Of a DNA stretch of 64,000 nucleotides, positions 32,313-45,400 are shown one piece after another. The stretch is from NCBI GenBank assembly GCA_028673005.1, contig CM054115.1:197540370-197604369 (forward strand), written 5' to 3'. Both the position numbers and the translations under genes were made by a program. The DNA comes from Tanypteryx hageni. Lineage: Eukaryota > Arthropoda > Insecta > Odonata > Petaluridae. Under the pieces are notes generated by a model. That model did no database searches. It was not told the origin of the DNA and saw nothing but the letters and a program-made list of their open reading frames with translations. Numbering within the stretch: the stretch's first letter is position 1; each line of letters opens with the position of its first letter.

Positions 32313-33460
32313 CATACTAATAGAAGGTGCTTACATACAGCAAGCAATTCATCTCACCTTAAAAAAATATTAATTTTTCAGGAAAATACTGCTTTAATTC
32401 ATAAGATTTCTCCTCTGGGCCGATTTTCGTTTTTCTTATGAAATGATTATGGATTAAATCAATCATTCATTTTTGCAACTTTAGGAATATTATAATTTTT
32501 CCATATGGGTTAATAATGCAACGCATTTCTGCTAAATTATAAATTTGTAGCACCTTTAGAAGTGAAATAACATTTATTTAATTGTTTAAAATTAATTAAT
32601 TTTTAACGGCCGCAATAACGGTTTCGTGGATTAATTGAAGTGTTTATTCGTTTTTAAAGCCTAATATCTAAATAACTGAAAAACTTCAGCATTATGTGCA
32701 AAACCAAATAGAAAAAACGACCATCTTGAAAAAGTGCAACAAAGCGGCCGCTAAAAATTCGCAATTGTTTAAACAAATTATCAAGGTTTATGTATTTTCC
32801 AATGTGCTACGGAGCTGAATTTCTTTTGGAGGTAAGATGTGTAAAAAAACGAAATAGGGATTATAAAAATTTAGATATTTTAATTTGTGTTGCCGTTAAA
32901 AATTCTGAAAGTTTTAACGAGTAGGTAAGTGTTCAGGTACTACGAGATTAGCTAGGAAGCTGAAATTTTCAAGTTATTTACGGAGTAGTTCATTTGCCCA
33001 AATAAACATTATAATCTCCTTATAAATATATTTGGTGGCCGTTAAAAATGTTTAAAATTAGAACAATTAGAAAAATATTATTTCACTTCTAGGAGTGCTA
33101 CAACTTTAGAATTTGGTAGAAATGTGTAGAATTAGTACCCCATAATGGAGTAAGTATAATATCTTTAAAATTGCAAAGTTTGGGGTTTTCTTAGTCTATT
33201 ATTTTTACATAAGGGAAAAACGAAAATCGCTGCGGAGGTGCTTGCATTCTGCAAGCATTTTATCTCACATTGAAAAAACAATAATTTTTTCAGAGAGATA
33301 TTTCATAATGGGAAATATTTCTTAAATTCAAAATATTTTTCTTCTGTACCGATTTTTGTTTTTCTGAGTCGTTTTTGAGATGTAAGTACTATTTGCACTA
33401 TAGGATTTAAGGTGATTTTCAATATCCTGATATCCTCCTCCGCTACGTAATTTTAATATA
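32313..33460. repeat. Hairpin-family units in alternating orientation
   Basis: A forward half-unit starts at the hairpin 32,328-32,346 (TGCTTACA..AGCAAGCA). Near 32,700 the sequence turns round: the reverse complement of the family runs from AAAACCAAATAG to about 33,235, with AAGCGGCCGCTAA, TGTGCTACGGAGCTGAA and GTACTACGAGATTAGCTAGG. A new forward unit starts at the hairpin 33,239-33,257 (TGCTTGCATTCTGCAAGCA) and fades out near 33,460. The forward half and reversed part overlap in content and can form inverted-repeat structures. Confidence 0.7.
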
Positions 33461-36340
33461 GCTCGAAAGTTCCCCTCGTTAGTTATGCTTTCATTGCCTT
33501 CAGGCACGTCTCACAAACAACCATCATCTCTTTGGCCTCGAAGTGGTATAATTTATCGACCTAAAGTGATCATCGTATCAAAAATTGGCAAAAAGCGCTT
33601 TTAATCATCATGTTTTGAACTTCAAATTAGGGCTTTTCAAAATTCCTTAAAAAATCTTTTGGCGACTCCACAGCGCGGTTGTGATAGACATTGTCTTGAT
33701 GATTTTCAAGAATAACATCCTTTCCCAAAAGTTTAGGAAATGCAGTAATTGGCTTTTATACCCAAACCCCACTTTCATCTTTACAATTAATCGCACCAAC
33801 CGTTCTGGGAGCAAACAAGTTACAATATTTGCAGTAAACGCCTCTCTTTTTTGGAGAATAAACTAACTAGACATATTTATCCAAGTTAGATTGATTAAGG
33901 TATCTTTTTTCAACTTCACCTTTCATTCAATGTTCAGAAAACGGAAAGACAATGTTTTGGAGGGCAAAACGGATTTTCTAAAAGTTATTTTTTTGTTAAA
34001 TTATTTAATAATATTTCCTCGTCCAAGTAAATACCGATTTCCTTTTTTACCAAACCACTACTATAATGTTTGATATCGACGGAGTGAGCCGATGATATAA
34101 CTGATTCCTTAGCGAAGATCTCTCTCTTTAAGGAGTTCGTTGGTTGTGAGGTCAAACTGCCATTTCTTGATTATTCGTATTTATCTTAGGTTCTGTTTCT
34201 GAAGAATTAAGATAAAAATGCAAAGTTTTTTTAGCTTTTTTGTCTATTTGATGTCATTTTTTATCAAGGGATATTTAAAAATGTTCAAATAATAAATCAG
34301 GTTAACGATAAAGTAAATTTAAAGATATTCCTACTATGCTGAAAAAAGTAAAATAATACCGATGAATATATAAGTATATTTGAAGATCAATTTCACGCCT
34401 TTAATTTATATTACTTTTATTAGGCGTAAATAGTATTATATTTAAATTAATAAAAAGTCTAATTCGACAAAAATAAATGATAAAATTATTAAATTTTATA
34501 AAAGCTAACAATGTAGATCACTTAAAAGATTATGATAGAATACACGAAAAATACATAATTTTTACTGAATGTTCGACGTCAGCATCCAAAAAGGTGAGTA
34601 GCACTGACAGATTAGCATGAAGCAAGGAGATCTTGAACACTTATCTGACTGCTCATGTAATCAATTAGATTGCGGCACATGATAAATTGTCAAACTTGGT
34701 TGTTAATGCCCTAGAATAGAGTCGACACTAATATTCAACGCATAACACGGCCTCGGCTCATTGTTACACACTAGCGGATCAAATCAGAACTGATCCAAAA
34801 ACGCCAGTAAAATCTTTTTAGGAATAATGGAAAACCCTAAAGTTCAGCTAGTGGTGGGGAAGAACTCTAAACAAAAGAAAGGAATTCCCCAAACCCAAAC
34901 CGAAAAGGGTGAAAGGGTTACCAAGACAATAAACCGAGCGCATTTTTTCAACCTCTTACCGGCACGTAACCGGTAGCGTAGTTCCGTGACATTGTTATCG
35001 CTCTTACTCGCGGTTCGAAAGAGGGATGAATCATATAATGCTATCTTTACTGCGCCCGGTGCGAGGGTTCTCCAAAGGACCGTAAATCCCGTGAAAGACG
35101 GCGATTATAAAGACGAGAACAAAGGGAAATTTCGAAAAAGGCTTTGTGGCAAAACTGAAGCCTATTTGAGGAACCATACCGCGGCATGACGGCCCGCTCA
35201 CCGAGCCCATTCTCTTGTCCCAGAGAGTATCCAAGTATCACCCCTATCGCCTTCCTCTTGCATCCGCCCCTGCCCTCAAAGAAAAACTCGAGAGTGTGAA
35301 GCAATATGAAAGCGGTCAATCAAAATACTATATAATATGTCAAACGTACATAGTTGTGGTAGTTTTCAACATATGTGAAATTCGACTTTTGTAATGGTTT
35401 GTAGTACCAAACCCTTACAAAATAACGGGGCAGTCTTTATTTACATATATCATGTCCAGTACGGTTGGTGATGGGAGAATATTTCATAATTGCCAATGAC
35501 AAGTGACAATACAGAAACACAAAGCTCGCCTTATAAAAATTAAATTTACAAAATAGATATCTCTGATAGCCAAAAACTGTGATTAAATCCAGAAGCGCAT
35601 TTTTTATATATGAAGCTGCCATAATTATCTAAATTTATAACGGAAAAATGCTTTATTAGATTCAATTGAATGTAAATGAGCACTGAAGAAAGTTGCCCCC
35701 GAAATGATTATTTGGTTTTAATAACTTTTTCATGACTCACATTAATACCTATGTTTACAGCACAAAACATAAATATAACATATTTCATTTAAATATTATC
35801 GAAAAATTCCGTAGCATAAAAATTTATTCAAATAGATCTACTGGCGATAATTTTGTAGGTAAACAGTTTTTTTAATCGCATCGGCATATGCAATGCAAGC
35901 GAGAAAAGAGGCGAAACGACCAATCACATGACTCGTCCCATAATTCTGTTAGCTAATAACAATAACCATTTAAGAAAACCGAGATGGTTCTTTGGTAAAC
36001 TACGATCCCGCAATTTTCGCCAAAATTCCTTTAGCTCTATTTTATAAGTTCCACAATTAATAGCCTCAGAACCATTTTCTTCCGAGGAAACATAAGCAGT
36101 TTCACAAGCACACTAAGCAGCGAAGAGATTAAAGTTAAATTAATGCGGGACGCCGGGCACACACGCGCAGAATACATTTTTTGGTAGAAAAGGAGATTGT
36201 GGCGGAGATAAACGCAGGAGTCTAGTGGAGTGGATTCCATCTCGAAAGCATAAAGAAGGATTGGAACGAAAAGGAGGAAGAAAAACTGCGGGGTATCCTC
36301 TAATCGCATCTGCGGTCCATGAGGTTAATCAACGCCAGAA
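33461..36340. other. Unassigned region
   Basis: Mostly AT-rich, without a supported gene. The part 34,700-35,330 is richer in GC and holds open frames of 60-90 codons on both strands, none of which I recognise. The part 36,100-36,340 is again GC-richer. Confidence 0.45.
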
Positions 36341-36353
36341 ACAGCGAGCGCCA

Positions 36354-36366
36354 CGCCACCTAGCGG
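36354..36366 (-). promoter_or_regulatory. CTCF-like motif (candidate)
   Basis: The minus strand reads CCGCTAGGTGGCG, a near-exact match to the core of the insulator protein CTCF as known from vertebrates and insects. A 13-base match can arise by chance in 64 kb. A weaker match lies at 14,895-14,910. Confidence 0.25.
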
Positions 36367-36436
36367 AGACGCCACTGCAAATTGAATTGCTCTAAGCAAT
36401 AGCCAGTTAACTCGAGCCCACACTCGGGAAGAAGAT

Positions 36437-36535
36437 TCTCCTACCCATCTCATTCCGCCCCTCTCTCCCTCCCTCCCTTCCGCCTCTCCCTCCCTACCAT
36501 TTCGCCCCTCCATCCCTTCCCTTCCACCGCCGCTT
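36437..36535. repeat. Pyrimidine-rich tract
   Basis: CCCTCC- and CTCC-type runs, almost free of purines on the plus strand. It faces a purine-rich tract 370 bp to the right, so the two could pair. Confidence 0.8.
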
Positions 36536-36904
36536 TTAACTTTCCCCACCCCGTTATTCCCAGTGTCTTCGCATCCATTTTTTCATTGAACTCGTCAATG
36601 GAGCCCTCGTCTCTATAAAAATACCCGAAATTCTGTACGGACGTGAGAGCCGAATCTCCATTTCATCAGGGGAAAAATGTCTACCACAAATATTTCAACG
36701 TGCGGCAGAATTTGTTTTTGCTCGATGAATATTGCACGATTGTGAACTACGTGCGAGTGATCGCATTTACTCGAAATGTGAGCAAAGAGGAAACTTCGCC
36801 ATAATTTATATCCGGGAGAACACATTTCGCGTTTGATTTCGATTTTGCGCATTCCTCTGCCAACGAACCAGATTAATTAAGTTTTTGTACTCGATGAAAG
36901 GGAA

Positions 36905-37105
36905 TGAAATCATCGCGAGAGGGAGCGGAGAAGAGGAATGAAGAGAATGAGATATGAGAAGGGATGGGGAAATGGGAGAGAGGTGAAAAGGGAGGGAGGG
37001 GAAAAGGGGGGGAAGAAAAAGTAGGGGAAAGGGGGAAGGAGATGAAGGGGTGGGTGGTGAAGAAGGAGGGAGGGAGGGAAAAAGGGGAGAGAGAGAGGGT
37101 ATAAT
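36905..37105. repeat. Purine-rich tract (GGGA/GAGA)
   Basis: About 200 bp of irregular GGGAGG, GAGAGG and GGGGAA runs on the plus strand. No strict period. From 37,106 to 37,860 the sequence is AT-rich and I see nothing in it. Confidence 0.85.
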
Positions 37106-37916
37106 GGTGAGGAAAACGAACGCTTTCTCGGTCGCTCAGTTTTTCCTCCCAATTACATTGATTCCACCATGTTGCCCACTTATGAGATCTTTCAAAGGAA
37201 ATGAGCAGTTGCCCACACGGGCGCCATTATTGCGATAACTCATTCAGAATAGAAATTACCCATTCTCATCCTTAGTATTAAAACTTAATGGATTTATTTT
37301 ATTTAATTACTTCTTACACTTATCAGAATAAAATTTTTTATCATGCATTGATAGTCTGCGTTATATGTAACTAAGATGTTTCATATAGTTATTGTCAGTT
37401 AATGAGGCTTTAGATTATAAACTTTTTTATATCTGAACTTTTGGATATGAAATACTACAAAATAGTTTATCATCAATTACAAATTCAGTGTAATTTCTTA
37501 AGACATGCAGTACGCGAAGGAGAAAAATGGAACATTTGACGGAACACAAATTATATATGGGTAGAATGAACCAAATATCTCCTAAGAGGAACATTGCTCG
37601 TCATTATTAGTGAATATATTTAAACAGAAACCTATAAATGTACTGCAACAAATTGCAAAAAGTTCAATAATTTGGATATATGCGAATAAAATTAACTAAA
37701 AGTGATTACAATATGTCATCTGACAGACGAAGCTCTCCACATAGTTATTGATAACCTTATCTCAGGAGAAAATTGGAATAATTTTCAAATTCCACAATGA
37801 AGTAACGGTCATTAATACATTTGCTTATTTATATGGTGTTGTGAAGGTTATGGCTCAGTTCTAATCAATGTAACAAACTCCTTCAGCCATAAAAATTTAA
37901 CGATAATCCCGATGTA

Positions 37917-37943
37917 TTTCACCCACTAAGTGGGCATCTTCAG
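37917..37943 (-). ncRNA. Hammerhead-ribozyme-like core (best candidate)
   Basis: The minus strand reads CTGAAGA, one T, a hairpin GCCCAC-TTA-GTGGGT, then GAAA, TACATC and GGGAT. The order is that of a type I hammerhead with a very short stem III, as known in Penelope-like elements: CUGANGA, stem II, GAAA, a 4-base loop and a UC cleavage triplet end. The upstream TCCC can pair with the downstream GGGA as stem I. One extra base after CUGANGA departs from the canonical core, so cleavage is not assured. Confidence 0.45.
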
Positions 37944-38038
37944 GGGAACTTACTAAGACAGTGACTGGAAGTCAATTGTGAGAACAATAAGGATTTGGAT
38001 GTTTAGGGAAACGAAATACAAATGAATTACTAAATTTT

Positions 38039-38284
38039 TTAAGCGTCGATGTAATATTTATCTGTTAGTTTATAAAAGGTTTTGTTGAAGTTTATGTCTG
38101 TATTCATAATTGCTTGACGGTTTTTGTAAATATGTAAATTTTCCAAAGCATTAAGTGAGTTGTTTGACGAAATAATTAATTTAATGTCATCCAAGTTATT
38201 ATCTTGTCCTGTCTCGACTATGTGTTTGGCTACGCTCGATTTTTCAAAATGATTATATTTACATAGGACGAACTTAGAAGGCAA
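38039..38284 (-). pseudogene. Penelope-like C-terminus (end of GIY-YIG endonuclease region)
   Basis: The minus-strand frame reads YNHFEKSSVAKHIVETGQD, then DDIKLIISSN, then LNALENLHIYKNRQAIMN and a short tail. This series (H-F-..-S-..-A-x-H, then L-..-E-..-IYK) matches the C-terminal part of the Penelope-like polyprotein, after the GIY-YIG catalytic motif. The GIY-YIG motif and the reverse transcriptase are missing: similarity ends at about 38,285. About 80 codons remain without a stop. Confidence 0.65.
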
Positions 38285-38365
38285 AATTAGCGGAAGAAGA
38301 GGAAGAGGGAGAAAAAGAATAGGAATATTAGTGAATATAAAGCAGGAATATAGTACTCATAGATG

Positions 38366-39195
38366 TATAAATCTACATCTACATATACATCTACATCTAC
38401 ATGTTACCCTGCAATTCAACTAATTGGTGGGTGGCTGGGGTGCAATGCACCATAACCTACCTAACGATTGTCTATCGTAGGATGAAATTTTCTATTGTGA
38501 TCTCGAATTGTCCTCGGAAAGAACAAGCCTAGATAACGCTGCGTCCTATAATCGATCTCATGTATCTTATCGTCACGGTCATTTCTACCTATATACGTTG
38601 GTGCTTCAATTATTCCTACAAACTCGTCTTTTAGACATTCCGATCTATATTTCTCCAGAAACCGCAACTTTGAGTTCAATCTAAGTTCCTCCAGTGTTAC
38701 CCAGTTCAAATCCCTCAATAAGGAAGTAACGCTTTCCTTATGTTCGTACATTTGTTTTACGAATCTGGCTGGTAGGCGCTGCACTCTTTCTAATTGAATT
38801 ATATGTCCCTTCTGGTACGGATACCATATGCATGAGGCGTATTCCACTTGTGGTCTACCCAGTGATAAGTAACATGTTTCGCGTACTTCTTCTGTAGTGT
38901 TCCGTAGTATTCTACCTGTGAAAACCATTTTCTTGTTGGCCACGCCTATAATTCGACAAATTTGCATGTCCCGCGAAAGATCTCGAAAGATGGTTACCCC
39001 TAAATGTTTTACATACTCGGCTGCTTGAATATTTATTCCATCTATTTTATACTCGAAACCGATTTCTATGTTCTTAATTTTCCGGAACGTAACTGCGGCA
39101 CATTAGTGTAATTAATTTAAATTTGTCATTCATTGCACCACGCTGAAATGACTCTTAAGTCTTCACGCAGCGACTGATGGCTTCTATGGAGAGAG
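38366..39195 (-). mobile_element. CR1 retrotransposon, 3' fragment, same family as 20.2-23.7 kb
   Basis: The minus strand runs from LREDLRVISAWCNE near 39,170 through YVKHLGVTIFRDLS (about 39,010), then a frame at 38,967-38,461: VANKKMVFTGRIL, CYLSLGRPQVEYASCIWYP, VQRLPARFVKQ, APTYIGRNDRDDKI and FFPRTIRDHNRKF. These are the C-terminal reverse-transcriptase blocks of the nested CR1. The 3' end shows the same short UTR and a TAGATG-type tail (ACATCTACATCTAC on the plus strand, 38,370-38,402). It is 5'-truncated in the reverse transcriptase, after the catalytic block. The last 170 codons are free of stops; stops break the part before 39,060. Confidence 0.85.
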
Positions 39196-39436
39196 ATTGA
39201 TAGATCGCCATTATTCGGGATGGAGGCATCGATTCAGGTGAAACCTGTCTTGGGACAGCAGCATAAATGTTCATCGTACTGACTGATACGCGGAAAGGAA
39301 CTTAAAAATAGTACATTTCGCCAGGAACTGAGAAAAACTAAATACAAATCAATAAATGAGTGATTTCTGTCCAAAATAAAAGTTATAAACATTGAATCAA
39401 AACCACCAACAGCTGGTGTACTAACTCTAAGATTAC

Positions 39437-42400
39437 ATTTTGTATCCCATTCTCCTTCTAACCCCCTTCCACTCTTCACCTCAACCCACTATTCAACTAG
39501 TCCCCACTCTTAAACTCAACCCACTTCTTACATCATCCCACTCTTCAACCCATCCCAATCTTCACTCCTTCCCACTCTTCACCTCATGCCCTCTTCACCT
39601 CATCCCACTCCTCACCTCATCCCACTCTTCAACTCATCCCACTCCTGACATCATCCCACTCTTCACCTCATCCCACTCCTCACCTCATCCTACTTTTCAA
39701 CTCATCCCACTCTTCACCCCATCCCACTGTTCACCCCATCCCACAATTCACTTCATCCCACTCTTCAACTCATCCCAAACTTCACTCCATCCCACTCTTC
39801 ACCACATCCCACTCTTCACCCCATCCCACTCTTCAACTCATCCCACTCCTTACCTCATCCCACGCTTGACCTAATCCCACTCTTCACCCCATCCCACTAT
39901 TCACCTCATCCCACTCTTCAACCCATCCACTCTTCACCCCATCCCACTCCTCACCTCATCCCACTCTTTAACTCATCCCACTCTTTACCCCATCCTACTA
40001 CTCTTCACCTCATCCCACTCTTCACTTCATCCCTCTCTTCAGCTCATCCCACTTTTCACCTCATCTTACTCTTCACCTCATCCCACTCTTCAACGCATCC
40101 CACACTTCATCCCATCCCACTCTTCACCCCATCCCACTATTCACTTCATCTCATTCTTCAACTCATCCCACTGATCACCCCATCCCACTCTTCACCCCAT
40201 ACCACTCTTGACCACATCCCACTCTTCACCCCATCCCAAACTTCACCTCATCCTACTCTTCAGCTCATCCCACTCCTCACCTCATCCCAAACTTCACCTC
40301 ATCCCACTCTTCACCCCATCACACTGTTCACTTCATCCCAAACTTCAACTCATCCCACTATTCACTCCATCCCACACTTCACCACATAACACACTTCACC
40401 TCTTCCAATTCTTCACTTCATCCCTCCCTTAACCTCATCCCACTATTCACCTCATACCAAACTTCACCCCATACCAAACTTCACCTCATCCCACTATTCA
40501 CTCCATCCCACTCTTCACCCCATCCCACTCTTCACCCCATCCCACTCTTCAACTCATCCTACTCCTTACCTCATCGCACTCCTCAACTCAACCCACACTT
40601 CACCCCATCCCACACTTCACCTCATCCCATTCTTCACTCCATCCCAATCTTCACCCCATCCAACACTTCACCTCATCCCACTCTTCAACTCATCCTACTC
40701 CTTACCTCATCCCACTCCTCACCTCATCCCACTCTTCATCCCATCCCACTCTTCAACTCATCCCACTCCTTAACTCATCCCACGCTTGACCTAATCCCAC
40801 TCTTCACTCCATCCACCTCTTCACCCCATCCCACACTTCACTCCATCCCACGCTTCAACGCATCCCACCCATCATCCCATCCCACACATAAACTCATACC
40901 ACTCTTCACCCCATCCCACTCTTCACATCATCCCACTCTTCACCACATCCCACTTTTCACCTCCTCCCACTCCTCACATCACCCCACTCTTTACTCCATC
41001 CCACTCTTCATCCCATCCCACTCTTCACCTCATCCCACCCTTCATCCCTTCCCATTTTTCACCTCATCTTACTCCTCGCCTCATCCAACTCTTCACCCCA
41101 TCCTACTACTCTTCACCTCATCCCAATCCTCACTTCATCCCTCTCCTCACCTCATCCCACTCTTCACCTCATCTTACTCCTCACCTCATCCCACACTTCA
41201 CCGCATCCCATTCTTCACTTCATCCAACTCTTCAACTCATCCCACTCTTAACCACATCCCACACTTCACCCCATAACATTCTTTACCTCATCCCACACTT
41301 TACCCCATCACACTCTACAATTCATCCCACTCTTCATCTCATACCTCGATTCACCGCATCCCACACTTCACCCCATCCCACATTTCACCTTATCCCACTC
41401 TTCACTCCATCCCACTTTTCACCCCAACCCACTCTTCACCTCATCCCACTGCTCACCTCATCCCACTCTTCATCCCATCCCACTCTTCACCCACTAACAG
41501 TCTTCCTCTCATCCCACTCTTCACTTCAGCCCACTCTTCATCTCATCCCACTCTTCACCTCAACCCACAATTCACCCCATACCACTCTTCACCTCATCCC
41601 ACTCTTCACCCCATCCCACTCTTCACCTCAACCCACTCTGAAACTCATCCCACTCTTCACCCCATCCCACTCTTCACCTCATCCCACACTTCACTTCATC
41701 CCTCTCTTCACCTCATCCCACTCCTCATCTCAACACACACTTCCTTCCATCCCACACTTCAACTCATCCCACTCCTTGCCTAATCCCACTCCTCACCTCA
41801 TCCCACTCTTCACCTCATCCCACTCTTCACTCCATCCCACTTTTCTCCCCATCCCACTCTTCAACTCATCCCACTCTTCACCTCATCTCACTCCTTACTC
41901 TATCCCACACTTCACCCCATCCCACTCTTCACCTCATCCCAGACTTCATTCCATACCACTCTTCACCACATCCCACACTTCACTCCATAACACTCTTCAC
42001 CACATCCCACACTTCACTCCATCCCACTCTTCACCTCATCCCACTCCTCAAATCATCCCACTCTTCGCCTCATCCTACTCTTCACTCCATCCCACTCTTC
42101 AACTCATACACTCTTCACCTCATCCCACACTTAAACTCATCCAACTCTTCACCTAATCTCACTCTTCACTCAATCCTACACTTCACCTCATCCCACTCTT
42201 CACTCCATCCCACTCTTCACCCCATCCCACTCTTCACCTCATCCCACTCTTCACCCCATCCCACTCTTCAAGTCATACCACTCCTTACCTTTTCCACTCC
42301 TCACCTCATCCCACTCTTTACCTTATCCCACTCTACACCTCTTCCCAATCATCACCTCATCCCACTCCTCACTCCATCCCACCCTTCACTCCATCCCACT

Positions 42401-45400
42401 CCTCACCCCTTCCAACTCTTCACCTTATCCCACTCTTCACTCCATCCCACTCTTCACCCCAACCCACTCTTCACCCCATCCCACTCTTCACCTCATCCCA
42501 CAATTCACCGCATACCATTCTTCACCTAATCCCACACTTTACCCCATTCCACTCTTCACTTCATCCCACTCTTCACCTCATACCACTCTTCACCGCATCC
42601 CACACTTCACCCCATCCCACTCTTCACCTAATTCCACTCTTCACTCCATCCCACTTTTCACCCCATACCACTCTTCACCTCATCCCACTCCTCACCTCAT
42701 CCCACACTTAATCCCATCCTACTCTTTACCCCATCCCACTTTTCACCTCATCCCACTCATCACTCCATCCCACTCTTCACCCCATACCACTCTTCACCCC
42801 ATCCCACTTTTCACCTTATTCCAATCTTCACTCCATCCCACTTTTCACCCCATACCACTCCTCACCTCATCCCACTCCTCACCTCATCCCACACTTAATC
42901 CCATCCTACTCTTTACCCCATCCCACTTTTCACCTCATCCCACTCATCACTCCATCCCACTCTTCACCCCATACCACTCTTCACCCCATCCCACTCTTCA
43001 CATTATTCCACTCTTCACTCCATCCCACTTTTCACCCCATACCACTCTTCACCTCATCCCACTCCTCACCACATCCCACACTTAATCCCATCCAACTCTT
43101 TACCCCATCCCACTTTTCACCTCATCCCACTCATCACTCCATCCCACTCTTCACCCCATACCACTCTTCACCCCATCCCACTCTTCACCTTATTCCACTC
43201 TTCACTCAATCCCACTTTTCACCCCATACCACTCTTCACCTCATCCCACTCCTCACCTCATCCCACACTTAATCCCATCTTACTCTTTACCCCATCCCAC
43301 TCTTCACCCCATCCCACTCTTCACCTCAACCCACTCTTAAACTCATCCCAGTCTTCACCCCATCCCATCTTTTCACCCCATCACACTCTTCACCCCATCC
43401 CTCTCTTCACATCATCCCACTCTTCACCTCAACCCACTCTTCACCTCATCCAACTCTTCACCTCATCCTACTCTTCACTCCATCCCACTCTTTCACTCAA
43501 CCACTCTTCACCTCATCCCACTCTTCACCTCATCCAACTCTTCACCTAATCTCACTCATCACTCAATCCTACTCTTCACCTCATCCCACTCTTCACTCCA
43601 TCCCACTCTTCACCCCATCCCACTCTTCACCTCATCCCACTCTTCACACCATCCCACTCTTCAAGTCATACCACTCCTTACCATTTCCACTCCTCACCTC
43701 ATCCCACTCTTTACCTTATCCCACTCTACACCTCTTCCCAATCATCACCTCATCCCACTCCTCACTCCATCCCACTCTTCACTTCATCCCACTCTTCACC
43801 TCATACCACTCTTCACCGCATCCCACACTTCACCCCATCCCACTCTTCACCTTATTCCACTCTTCACTCCATCCCACTTTTCACCCCATACCACTCTTCA
43901 CCTCATCCCACTCCTCACCTCATCCCAAACTTAATCCCATCCTACTCTTTACTCCATCCCACTTTTCACCTCATCCCACTCATCACTCCATCCCACTCTT
44001 CACCGCGTCCCACACTTCACCCCATCCCACTCTTCAACTTATTCCACTCTTCACTCCATCCCACTCTTCACCCCATACCACTCTTCACCCCATCCCACTC
44101 TTCACCTTATTCCACTCTTCACTCCATCCCACTTTTCACCCCATACCACTCTTCACCTCATCCCACTCCTCACCTCATCCCACACTTAATCCCATCCTAC
44201 TCTTTACCCCATCCCACTCTTCACCCCATCCCACTCTTCACCACAACCCACTCTTAAACTCATCCCACTCTTCACCCCATCCCATCTTTTCACATCATCC
44301 CACTCTTCACTTCATCCCTCTCTTCACCTCATCCCACTCTTCACCCCATCCCACTCTTCACCCCATCCCTCTCTTCACATCATCCCACTCTTCACCTCAT
44401 CCCACTCTTCACCTCATCCAACTCTTCACCTCATCCTACTCTTCACTCCATCCCACTCTTTCACTCAACCACTCTTCACCTCATCCCACTCTTCACCTCA
44501 TCCAACTCTTCACCTAATCTCACTCTTCACTCAATCCTACTCTTCACCTCATCCCACTCTTCACTCCATCCCACTCTTCACCCCATCCCACTCTTCACCT
44601 CATCCCACTCTTCATCCCATCCCACTCTTCAAGTCATACCACTCCTTACCTTTTCCACTCCTCACCTCATCCCACTCTTTACCTTATCCCACTCTACACC
44701 TCTTCCCAATCATCACCTCATCCCACTCCTCACTCCATCCCACCCCTTCACTCCATCCCACTCCTCACCCCTTCCAACTCTTCACCTTATCCCACTCTTC
44801 ACTCCATCCCACTCTTCACCCCAACCCACTCTTCACCCCATCCCACTCTTCACCTCATCCCACAATTCACCGCACACCATTCTTCACCTAATCCCACACT
44901 TTACCCCATCCCACTCTTCACTTCATCCCACTCTTCAACTCATACCACTCTTCACCGCATCCCACACTTCACCCCATCCCACTCTTCACCTTATTCCACT
45001 CTTCACTCCATCCCACATTTCACCCCATACCACTCTTCACCTCATCCCACTCCTCACCTCATCCCACACTTAATCCCATCCTACTCTTTACTCCATCCCA
45101 CTTTTCACCTCATCCCACTCATCACTCCATCCCACTCTTCACCGCATCCCACACTTCACCCCACACCACTCTTCACCTTATTCCACTCTTCACTCCATCC
45201 CACTCTTCACCCCATACCACTCTTCACCCCATCCCACTCTTCATCTTATTCCACTCTTTACTCCATCCCACTTTTCACCCCATACCACTCTTCACCGCAT
45301 CCCACTCCTCACCTCATCCCACACTTAATCCCATCCTACTCTTTACCCCATCCCTCTTTTCACCTCATCCCACTCATCACTCCATCCCACTCTTCACCCC

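Larger units (their letters stand above)
37861..38284 (-). mobile_element. Penelope-like element, 3' end fragment
   Basis: The minus strand carries the end of a coding region (38,284-38,039) and then a non-coding end with a hammerhead-like core at 37,917-37,943. A second copy of the non-coding end is at 54,500-54,720, with matching landmarks (CCACTAAGTGGGCATCTTCA, CAGTGACTG, GTGAGAA). The association of a GIY-YIG-type C-terminus with a hammerhead motif is characteristic of Penelope-like elements. Confidence 0.65.

Noticed and set aside
39440..39874. Long serine/histidine/proline-rich open frames inside the minisatellite (also 40,208-40,432, 41,776-42,156, 47,353-47,637)
   Set aside because: The monomer has no stop in the plus frames, so open frames arise automatically; the peptide simply repeats every 17 residues as three 17-bp monomers are read.
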